Source: JAGTVG01 sp964389805 (GTDB lineage Bacteria > Bacteroidota > Bacteroidia > Cytophagales > Cyclobacteriaceae). From it: a DNA stretch of 26,899 nucleotides. The notes beneath the pieces were generated by a model that had not been told where the DNA came from, did not search any database, and saw only the letters and a list, made by a program, of their open reading frames with translations. Location: contig CAYMFU010000180.1 of assembly GCA_964389805.1 (NCBI GenBank), positions 1 to 26,899 on the forward strand, read 5' to 3'. The position numbers were made by a program, and so were the translations under genes. Positions 18,042 through 25,287 of the stretch are shown piece by piece (within the stretch, counting starts at the first letter, position 1; the number at the start of each line of letters is the position of its first letter).

Positions 18042-20381
18042 TTATGATACTGTAACACAATCTTCCGGACATACCTGACGACATCCATCACATTTTATAC
18101 ATTTCTCCTGATCTATGATGTGTATTTGGTAAGGCGTAAAGGCAATCGCATCAACCGGACAGTTTTGAGCACATTTCGTACATCCTATACAGGTTTCTTC
18201 TATATGATAGTTTACAAGGTCTCTGCATTTACCTGTCGGACATTTTCCGTGTATGTGTGCCTCGTACTCATCCCTGAAATACCTTAAGGTTGACAATACA
18301 GGATTTGGAGCAGTTTTACCCAATCCACACAAGCTGCCCTTTTTTGTCCATCCCGATAAATTCTCAAGTTCTTCAATATCTTTTGGTGAACCCTTACCAG
18401 TACATATTTTATTTAATATATCAAGCATTCTTTTGGTACCTACCCGGCAGAAGGTGCATTTCCCACAAGATTCACTTTGAGTGAAAGACAGGAAATATCT
18501 GGCTATGTCAACCATGCAGTCAGTGTCATCCAGAACCACAAGACCTCCCGATCCCATCATAGCACCAACTCCTTCCAGGGATTCAAAGTCAATCGGTGTA
18601 TCCATCAACCAGTGAGGAATACACCCACCTGACGGCCCTCCTATCTGCACCGCTTTAAGTTCACGGTCACCTGATACTCCTCCTCCTATATCTTCAACAA
18701 TCTCACGAACGGTGATACCCATAGGCACTTCTATCAATCCTCCCCTGTTTACCTTTCCTGCCAGGGCAAAGACTTTCGTACCTTTTGACAATCTTGTTCC
18801 ATGATTTGTAAATTCAAATACCCCATTTTTTATAATATAGGCGATTTGAGCGAATGTCTCTGTATTATTAACGAGGGTAGGATTGCCCCATAGTCCCTTT
18901 TCAGCAGGAAAAGGCGGCCTTAATTTTGGAAATCCACGATTTCCTTCAATTGATGCAATAAGTGCAGTTTCTTCTCCGCAGATAAATGCTCCGGCGCCTT
19001 CAAATATCCGGATATTAAAAGAAAAGTCCGTACCCAGAATATTCTTACCGAGATATCCTCTCTCTCGGCATACATCAAGGGCTTCCCTGATCCTTTGTAC
19101 GGCTAAGGGATATTCCGCCCTGATATAAAAATATCCTTCCGTCGCCCCGGTAGCATATGCCCCTATTACCATTCCTTCAATTACGCGATAAGGATACGAT
19201 TCCAGGATCATCCTGTCCATAAAAGCACCTGGATCACCCTCATCGCCATTGCAAATTATGAACTTCTGATCACTCACCTGATCTTTTACGATCCGCCATT
19301 TATCGCCCGTACTGAATCCACCCCCTCCCCGGCCACGTATTCCACTTTCCGTAATACGTTTCACTACTTCTTCGGAATCTAAGTCATTCAGGCAGATCTT
19401 CATGGCCCTGAACCCACCACTTTGCTGATATTCTTCAACATCCAGGGGATCAAGCACACCTCTATGTTCAGTTGCAATAGGTACCTGCCGGCCAAGAAAT
19501 GAGGAAACCTGTTTTTCCCTCACATTGAGCTCGAAACGCTCCACCCCTTCCCAGTTATGATCAGTCTGGATATCTTCGGCTAAATCCAACAGAGAGGATT
19601 TCAAACGGTCCCACAATCCTTTAGGTTTAAAATGTCTTTTAATAATGGCGTTGACGTCTCCAGGTTTTACATGCGAATATAATACCGGTTCTTTTCCACT
19701 TGGGATCATCTCCAGTAGCGGGACTTGATGGCACATCCCCACACAGCCTACTTTCTTCATGTTTACATTCAGGCCATTTGTCGTTACCGCCTTTTCGAGG
19801 GATTTCTTAACCTCCTCGCTACCACTAGCTACGCAGCATGATCCTAAGCCAATTCGTATCTCACCCTGATGGCCTATTAATTGATCACTTACCCCACGTC
19901 CTTTTTTAGAAGGATTATTCAAATCATGCTCGAATGCACCGATTACCTGATCAACATCTTCAATTCCTATGTGTCCATAAGTAGTATCGTCAATCTGAAC
20001 AACAGGGGCAAGAGTACAGCAGCCAAGGCAATTCACCTTTTCAAGTGAATATTTTCCATCTTTATCTGTGTTCTTTCCTTCAGGAAGGGCTAATGATCTT
20101 CCAAAGGCATCATATACCAGTTCCGCTCCTTTTACATGACATGCTGTGCCTGTGCAAACCTTAATAATATGTTCACCCGCTGGCTCAAGCCTGAACTGGG
20201 TATAAAAACTAGCGACACCAACGATCAGGTCAGGCGTAATATCCGTAGTTTCGCATACCCTCTTTAAAATTTCTTCCGGCAAATAGTTGAATTCATTCTG
20301 TATTACCTGTAAAATGGGTATGACAGCCTTTTTCTCCCGGCCTTTATCCTTAATTATCTGATCTATATTTAACTCTGCCAT
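18042..20381 (-). CDS. NuoE-NuoF fusion, NADH-linked flavin/iron-sulfur oxidoreductase subunit (HydB-like)
   Basis: A 779-residue cytoplasmic protein. Residues 1-155 are a complete NuoE domain with [2Fe-2S] ligands C76, C81, C118 and C122. Residues 172-250 form a second thioredoxin-like ferredoxin domain (C182/C183, C213, C217), as at the start of HydB proteins. Residues 260-700 are NuoF: GIRGRGGGGFSTGDKW (347-362) and NGDEGDPGAFMDR (378-390) for FMN and NADH, EGAGAFICGEETALI (461-475), and the [4Fe-4S] ligands C639, C642, C645 and C685. The end carries two [4Fe-4S] motifs (C731-C741 and C761-C771). The GDEGDPGAFMDR form and the extra ferredoxins match bifurcating hydrogenase or formate dehydrogenase B subunits more than complex I. 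No hydrogenase or formate dehydrogenase subunit is in the window, so the electron donor or acceptor is open. Confidence 0.92.
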   Translation of the reverse strand: MAELNIDQIIKDKGREKKAVIPILQVIQNEFNYLPEEILKRVCETTDITPDLIVGVASFYTQFRLEPAGEHIIKVCTGTACHVKGAELVYDAFGRSLALPEGKNTDKDGKYSLEKVNCLGCCTLAPVVQIDDTTYGHIGIEDVDQVIGAFEHDLNNPSKKGRGVSDQLIGHQGEIRIGLGSCCVASGSEEVKKSLEKAVTTNGLNVNMKKVGCVGMCHQVPLLEMIPSGKEPVLYSHVKPGDVNAIIKRHFKPKGLWDRLKSSLLDLAEDIQTDHNWEGVERFELNVREKQVSSFLGRQVPIATEHRGVLDPLDVEEYQQSGGFRAMKICLNDLDSEEVVKRITESGIRGRGGGGFSTGDKWRIVKDQVSDQKFIICNGDEGDPGAFMDRMILESYPYRVIEGMVIGAYATGATEGYFYIRAEYPLAVQRIREALDVCRERGYLGKNILGTDFSFNIRIFEGAGAFICGEETALIASIEGNRGFPKLRPPFPAEKGLWGNPTLVNNTETFAQIAYIIKNGVFEFTNHGTRLSKGTKVFALAGKVNRGGLIEVPMGITVREIVEDIGGGVSGDRELKAVQIGGPSGGCIPHWLMDTPIDFESLEGVGAMMGSGGLVVLDDTDCMVDIARYFLSFTQSESCGKCTFCRVGTKRMLDILNKICTGKGSPKDIEELENLSGWTKKGSLCGLGKTAPNPVLSTLRYFRDEYEAHIHGKCPTGKCRDLVNYHIEETCIGCTKCAQNCPVDAIAFTPYQIHIIDQEKCIKCDGCRQVCPEDCVTVS

Positions 20382-22247
20382 TTAGATTCCAATACAATAC
20401 AAAAACTTATCCCCGCGTATATATATCCTGCCGTCTGAAAAGGATGGGGTACTGACTGAACCCTCTCCTAATTCCGGCTCACCGAGAAGTGTCATATCCT
20501 TATCTTTGCTGAAAATATGCATTTTACCCCCCATGTCAAGGAAATATACCTTATTATCCGCGATCATAGGTGAGGCATATATACCGTCATCACATTCATA
20601 TTCCCACAGAATTTCGCCATTTGCAGCATCATAGCATACGATCACTCCATAGCTTGTGGCTATGAATACCATACCATTATCAACCACCGGGCTTGCCACT
20701 TCAGGAAGATACTCGTTGGTTTCCCATATTATTTCCGGCTGACTGCCTGGCTTAATGGCTGCCAGGACAGCATATTCATTAGTGACATAGACCATGCCAT
20801 CGGAATATGCCGCTGATGGCCCCACTTCTCCCATAAGGCAATCAATTGACCACAATTCATCTCCGGAAAGCGGATCATAACCAGCTACCTGAGGGCTTGA
20901 TGTCAATATAAGTTCAATATGGTCACCCAGATTGGCAAGAATCGGAGAAGCCCAGGATATTTTCGAAGTTCGAAGGGTTTCCCATTTCGTCTCACCTGAC
21001 AAAATATCAAGCCCCAACACTTTTCCCTGCTTATTGGTATCAAATTGAATAAGAAGTATTCCCTGATATATAAGCAGTGAAGATGAATGTCCATAGTGAT
21101 TATCAGGCATTCCCAGGTTTTTTGCCCATTTTCTATTCCCATCCAAATCTATGCATACAACATCCCCGGTGGCATAAATGGCGCAAACATTAGCGCCATC
21201 TGTTGCTATGGTCGGCGCAGCATAACCTGTATCATCGGTTACTCTGGGAGATCCACTGGAATTCCTGGCCACATCATTTACGGGGTGTTCCCATATCTTC
21301 TCCCCATTATTCCGGTTATAACAGTATATAATTTGTGAAGTACCATCCGCACCGGTCAGAAACAATTTGTCGCCCCAGATAACGGGTGAATTATAACCTG
21401 GCAGAGGGATCTCTTTTTTCCACAAAACATTTCTCCCGGATGGGCCGTCCCAATCTACAGGAATATTTTTACTATTCGATAGTCCAAGACCATATGGCCC
21501 CCTGAAAGAAGGGAACTGGTCTGTAAACCGTAATTTTACAGGTTGGATATCAGCCTCGGGCGTTTCAGGATCTGTTTTAGAATCCACCCCTTCAGTTTCC
21601 TCTATAATTTCTTCTGTTTCTAATTGCTTATCCTCTTCAACCGGTAAATTTTCGTTCAATAATTCATTGGATTCCGATTTCCCATCTGATTGTACCGCTT
21701 CTTCAGAAGTCCGGATGGCAATCTCCTCTACTTCCGGCCCTTCATTCATGTCCTCTAAAGTTGTAAGATTATATGGATCGGCAAGATTATCATTGGACAA
21801 ATATGCAGCGATCAGAGCCAGGCCAAATATGGAGAACACAGAATATATGATCCATTTCTGGGTAGCGATCAATTCCCGACCAAGGTGCCGGTCTTCACTA
21901 CCGGGCTCATCCACTTTATCACTATAAGACTGATACATTCTCAGTGATATAACCAGAACGATAACGCCCACTATTAAAATAAAAGCTCCGGCACGTATTT
22001 GCCATTGTTTCGTAAAATAGGCTTTACGCACCATCAGATCGATATGCCTGATATCTTCCCTGAGTTGCTCGTTACCTGCATCTTTTTTAAGCTGTTCCAC
22101 CAGGTTTGCCAGCAATTCATTATCCAATGGTTCCGATCTCTGGAGCTGCCAGTAATTTAATATCATAATAATACTGATTATAGCCGAAAATATTCCAGCA
22201 ATAACAGCAAGCCTCCAGGTTGTTTTTTGTTTTTCTTTAATGTTCAC
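20382..22247 (-). CDS. Membrane-anchored PQQ-like propeller with three helices and acidic linker
   Basis: A 621-residue protein starting at GTG (22245-22247), which overlaps the stop of the NapH-like gene as GTGA. It has helices at about 11-31, 86-103 and 132-150. Between the first two lies a charged helical segment (LVEQLKKDAGNEQLREDI). Residues 151-240 are an E/D/N-rich linker, and a PQQ-like propeller (246-621) begins with FPSFRGPYGLGLS. Charge distribution (KEKQK inside; RMYQSYSDK inside) puts the propeller in the periplasm. Repeats end in VLWKKEIPLPG, KIWEHPVND and ILWEYECDD. The gene sits between the membrane ferredoxin and the NuoEF fusion, and its stop abuts the latter's ATG. This suggests a structural or redox link between periplasmic and cytoplasmic parts. 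No catalytic residues can be assigned. Confidence 0.85.
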   Translation of the reverse strand: MNIKEKQKTTWRLAVIAGIFSAIISIIMILNYWQLQRSEPLDNELLANLVEQLKKDAGNEQLREDIRHIDLMVRKAYFTKQWQIRAGAFILIVGVIVLVISLRMYQSYSDKVDEPGSEDRHLGRELIATQKWIIYSVFSIFGLALIAAYLSNDNLADPYNLTTLEDMNEGPEVEEIAIRTSEEAVQSDGKSESNELLNENLPVEEDKQLETEEIIEETEGVDSKTDPETPEADIQPVKLRFTDQFPSFRGPYGLGLSNSKNIPVDWDGPSGRNVLWKKEIPLPGYNSPVIWGDKLFLTGADGTSQIIYCYNRNNGEKIWEHPVNDVARNSSGSPRVTDDTGYAAPTIATDGANVCAIYATGDVVCIDLDGNRKWAKNLGMPDNHYGHSSSLLIYQGILLIQFDTNKQGKVLGLDILSGETKWETLRTSKISWASPILANLGDHIELILTSSPQVAGYDPLSGDELWSIDCLMGEVGPSAAYSDGMVYVTNEYAVLAAIKPGSQPEIIWETNEYLPEVASPVVDNGMVFIATSYGVIVCYDAANGEILWEYECDDGIYASPMIADNKVYFLDMGGKMHIFSKDKDMTLLGEPELGEGSVSTPSFSDGRIYIRGDKFLYCIGI

Positions 22248-23533
22248 TTGATCTGTTCCATTATTTTGTCAAAATCGGGTTTACCAACAGGGCAATAATC
22301 CATGCACCTTCCACAACTTACACAATTTCCCTTATCCGGTTCATAGTCCTTTCGGTTCCTGTATAAGGTTTTACCCATAAATATTAATCCGAATGCCAAT
22401 CCTAAAAATCCTCCCAATACCCAACCGCCATAATAGAATTGCTGCCGAATGGTAGCTGCCTCCTCCAATAAGATCTCCATGGTTTTTCCCGAGGTCAGAA
22501 AAGTCTGCACATCAATGTGGTCAGGATCGTTTTTTAGTTCTGGTTGAGCAATCAACAGTTCCGCTAGGCTTACCGTTGAATTTACTTTGGATAAGTATAC
22601 ATGTGATCTAGATCCTATATATCCTCCAATCATGATCAGGATCGGGAGGATTAATACTGACATTAAGAATTTATTAATGTCTTTCCCAGAAGAAACGGGT
22701 TCAATTACCGGTTTGTTGATAGCATCTACCGGGCAGGAATGGGCACATAACTTACAATCCACACATTCTGAGGGTGTTATACTCAAATGCCATTTTGAAA
22801 CGCTTGACATCCAATTCAGCAGGACACCATAAGGGCATAGAAAGCGGCAATAAGGCCTTGCAACAAACATCCCCAGGATTAAGAAACTACCTCCCAATAC
22901 GAGCATTTCAAAGGAAGCATCCATTCTGAAAATGCCGATGAAAGGATCATAGCGGCAAATAATGAAATCCGTATTTGTTGCAGCATATAATATCGAAAGC
23001 CCCAGGTAGAGATAAGGGATCAATCCCAATACCTTACGGACAGGTGAGGGAATTGAGATGGGTTTGAGTATGACGAGTTCCTGAATGGCTCCAAGTGGAC
23101 AAGCAGCCCCACAGAAAACACGGCCCATAAAAAGGGCAAAGATCAAGGGCAGTATAAAAAACAAGAGGGCAGTTATCGAAATGGCATAGGCTGGATTGAA
23201 TAAAGTAAGAGTTACATTCTGAATCCCTCCAATAGAACAAATACATCCATTCCTGTAAAAGCCAAAATAAATGAGTGTAAATACTGATAGATACAGAATG
23301 CCCCGCCTGGAACGTTTCTTTATAGCAAACCAGGAAGTCAGAAGTAAGACGATCAATAAGATAACCACATCCAGGATCTCCATAGTAGCCCACCTGGGTT
23401 CCGGGGCCAAAGGGGATGGAACCACATAATCCGTTTCAAAATCCGGTCTGGGGAATCGCTGTTGTGCATAAGATACTACTGATATCAGCAGGCCACTAAA
23501 AAATGTCAGGATCGCTAATTTGTTATTCTTCAA
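22244..23533 (-). CDS. NapH/NosR-like polytopic membrane ferredoxin
   Basis: A 429-residue inner-membrane protein with a signal-like N-terminus (LAILTFFSGLLISVVSYAQ) and about seven further helices (53-70, 78-93, 119-136, 168-186, 209-225, 288-306, 368-386). It has the NapH/NosR-type CxxxCP pairs FCGAACPLG (C141, C145) and YCRFLCPYG (C229, C233), a CIC pair in NGCICSIGG (C97, C99), and [4Fe-4S] motifs C257-C260-C263-C267 and C404-C407-C410-C414. By the positive-inside rule both clusters face the cytoplasm. Relatives move electrons between quinol and periplasmic or membrane ferredoxins. No FMN-binding domain precedes the core as in NosR. The start is TTG 23531-23533; no in-frame ATG lies upstream before the preceding gene. 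Confidence 0.88.
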   Translation of the reverse strand: MKNNKLAILTFFSGLLISVVSYAQQRFPRPDFETDYVVPSPLAPEPRWATMEILDVVILLIVLLLTSWFAIKKRSRRGILYLSVFTLIYFGFYRNGCICSIGGIQNVTLTLFNPAYAISITALLFFILPLIFALFMGRVFCGAACPLGAIQELVILKPISIPSPVRKVLGLIPYLYLGLSILYAATNTDFIICRYDPFIGIFRMDASFEMLVLGGSFLILGMFVARPYCRFLCPYGVLLNWMSSVSKWHLSITPSECVDCKLCAHSCPVDAINKPVIEPVSSGKDINKFLMSVLILPILIMIGGYIGSRSHVYLSKVNSTVSLAELLIAQPELKNDPDHIDVQTFLTSGKTMEILLEEAATIRQQFYYGGWVLGGFLGLAFGLIFMGKTLYRNRKDYEPDKGNCVSCGRCMDYCPVGKPDFDKIMEQIK

Positions 23534-23543
23534 AAGTCTCTTT

Positions 23544-24119
23544 TTAGCTCTTTGTAAAATCTCCTTTAAAATTGTATGGTTTACTTGCCGGTGCTCTGGT
23601 TATGGCCTCTGAAGGACAAAGCCTTGCGATAGTACATTGATTGCAATTGAGGCACAGGTCATGGCGGATCTGCAGATGCAAGGATCCATTACCAAAAGCG
23701 GAACACCCTTTTACACATTTCCCGCACCCAATACAGATATCCTCATCAATCGTATATTCAAAAAATGGTTCCTCAATAAAATCCCTTTTTATTGCAGCTG
23801 TCGGGCAAAGTTGGTTTTCAGCCCCGGTATGGAGATCGATAACACCCGGCTTAAAATACCCCCCGCACAGATCACAGAACCCACAAAGATCAAAAGCATG
23901 GACACATTTCACTGCAGAAGGAGTCAAAACACATTCCTCGGCACATCTGCCACATTGTGTACATTCAAAGGGATCGATCTGCCAAACCCACTCCTCCTTG
24001 GTAGATTTACTTAAAGCAAGGCCACTCACTCCCCCTATACCCAGGGCGAGGGTTATACGAGCTGTAGAACGTATAAACTCCCTTCTTTTATTGGCTTTAT
24101 TGTTAGGAGACTTTTCCAT
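23544..24119 (-). CDS. Tat-exported NapG-like ferredoxin with four [4Fe-4S] motifs
   Basis: I start at the ATG at 24117-24119 (191 residues); a TTG at 24123-24125 would add two residues. The N-terminus carries a twin-arginine signal (KRREFIRSTARI, then ITLALGIGGVSGLAL), so the folded, cluster-loaded protein should be exported by Tat. Four cluster motifs are visible: C53-C56-C59-C63, C79-C82-C85 with C105P, C129-C132-C135-C139, and C156-C159-C162-C168P, plus C72. This is the arrangement of NapG/MauM-type electron-transfer ferredoxins, which work with NapH-like partners, and the NapH-like gene lies ten bases downstream. It overlaps the preceding small Tat gene by 17 bases, so the two are translationally linked. 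It probably carries electrons on the periplasmic face. Confidence 0.9.
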   Translation of the reverse strand: MEKSPNNKANKRREFIRSTARITLALGIGGVSGLALSKSTKEEWVWQIDPFECTQCGRCAEECVLTPSAVKCVHAFDLCGFCDLCGGYFKPGVIDLHTGAENQLCPTAAIKRDFIEEPFFEYTIDEDICIGCGKCVKGCSAFGNGSLHLQIRHDLCLNCNQCTIARLCPSEAITRAPASKPYNFKGDFTKS

Positions 24120-24309
24120 CTTCAATAGTTTTTATATCTGTAACCTTCTGACAGGTATTAAATTTACCACACAATCTGCAAACTTCGGAAGCCGTGCAAT
24201 CGTCAGTGGCCTTGATGGTCCGGTGACTCACCAAAAATCCTACTGAGGATAGCAGTCCACCTAATAATGAGTAGCGGGCAAAATCCTGTATAAAATTTCT
24301 TCTTTTCAT
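24103..24309 (-). CDS. Small Tat-type protein with four cysteines
   Basis: A 68-residue protein. It has a twin-arginine-like start (MKRRNFIQDFARY) and a hydrophobic stretch (LLGGLLSSVGFLV, about 15-27), followed by only about 40 mature residues that hold four cysteines (C38, C44, C47, C53) in CTASEVCRLCGKFNTC. The coding sequence lies between two convincing genes with a five-base gap on one side and a 17-base overlap on the other, which argues that it is real. Tat export of so small a protein suggests that it is loaded with a cofactor, for example one iron-sulfur cluster, or is carried by its neighbour ferredoxin. The spacing resembles the CxxC ligands of high-potential or rubredoxin-like sites, but I do not recognise a family. 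Confidence 0.75.
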   Translation of the reverse strand: MKRRNFIQDFARYSLLGGLLSSVGFLVSHRTIKATDDCTASEVCRLCGKFNTCQKVTDIKTIEDGKVS

Positions 24310-24314
24310 TCCGT

Positions 24315-25277
24315 TTAATTTCTTTCAAAAATCCTTATTTTACCTAATGTGATATCGAGGGCATATATCTTCCCATGAATATCAACAGCGATATCAGCAG
24401 GTTCATTATCTTCTTCAAAATCATCGGGAGCAGCAACAACACAATCCAATTCGCCAGATGGTTTATATACCTTTATCCTTGATAGACCTTTCTCACTTGT
24501 GACGAAGGATCCATCTTCCATAATTGCAATATGAGCCGGGTTGCAACATCCTGTGAATCCTTCGATCTCAAAGGAAGGTTTTCCCCAGAAAGCCCTGACA
24601 GAACCATCGTCAGTATAGTTCTCGACCTTCAGCAATCCGGAATTCACAACCCAGAGTTGATTATCAGGATCTACTTCAAGATCAAAATAAGGACTGGGAA
24701 GTATAAAACCATAGTTCCCTTCCAACCTATCTGTCCCATCAAATGAATCAAGGATTTGCCCGTTCAGATCCAGTCGTAATACAATGCGGTTTCCGGCATC
24801 GGCAACAATGGCAATAGAATCCATAAAGGCTATTGCAGTAATCAGAGTTTTTTCTCCAAAGTCTTCCCAACGGGCCAGTGACTCCCCTTCCAAGCTGACT
24901 ATCTCTATAGAATTCTGACATCCGAGATAAATGTTCCCTTCCGGGGAAAATGATACAGCGGTTAATGGTCCTTTGACAGATTTGTTAATGATCTCCAATC
25001 CAGAAGTATCAATGACCTGTAGGTGATCTTTAAATCCTATTGCTATCAGATTATTATGAATATCGATAGCTTTTGGTTCCGAAATACTCAATCCTATTCT
25101 TTTGATCTCCTTGAATTTTATCAAGGATGAATCCACCGCTTTATACTCGTCAAGCTCATAAGCATATGGATTTTTTGCTGTGTCTTTTATTTCACCAGAC
25201 ATAAAATCGCCGAGGATTATCACGATGATGAGTAATCCAAGTATTATTACTATGATATAGATAAAGATCTTTTTCAT
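24315..25277 (-). CDS. Membrane-anchored NHL-type six-bladed propeller
   Basis: I start at the ATG at 25275-25277 (320 residues), because the longer frame up to 25388 runs through the upstream gene and adds a cysteine-rich non-protein-like stretch. An N-terminal membrane anchor (IFIYIIVIILGLLIIVIILG) is followed by a beta-propeller with NHL-like repeats (EPKAIDIHNNLIAIG, TAIAFMDSIAIVADAGN, ADIAVDIHGKIYALD). A segment GFTGCCNPAHIA contains a vicinal cysteine pair and is followed by FVTSEKGLSRIKVYKPSG. Only two other cysteines are present (YLGCQNS and ELDCVVAA). The position next to the exported ferredoxins suggests a periplasmic role. NHL proteins bind ligands or proteins and rarely catalyse redox steps, so the cysteine pair is worth notice. 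Confidence 0.85.
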   Translation of the reverse strand: MKKIFIYIIVIILGLLIIVIILGDFMSGEIKDTAKNPYAYELDEYKAVDSSLIKFKEIKRIGLSISEPKAIDIHNNLIAIGFKDHLQVIDTSGLEIINKSVKGPLTAVSFSPEGNIYLGCQNSIEIVSLEGESLARWEDFGEKTLITAIAFMDSIAIVADAGNRIVLRLDLNGQILDSFDGTDRLEGNYGFILPSPYFDLEVDPDNQLWVVNSGLLKVENYTDDGSVRAFWGKPSFEIEGFTGCCNPAHIAIMEDGSFVTSEKGLSRIKVYKPSGELDCVVAAPDDFEEDNEPADIAVDIHGKIYALDITLGKIRIFERN

Positions 25278-25287
25278 ATTATCAGGA

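Noticed and set aside
16491..20381. Reading the NuoEF and NuoG-like pair as part of respiratory complex I
   Set aside because: No other Nuo subunits are present, NuoE and NuoF are fused, and the second protein is built on a GltD-like core instead of a molybdopterin-like NuoG body.
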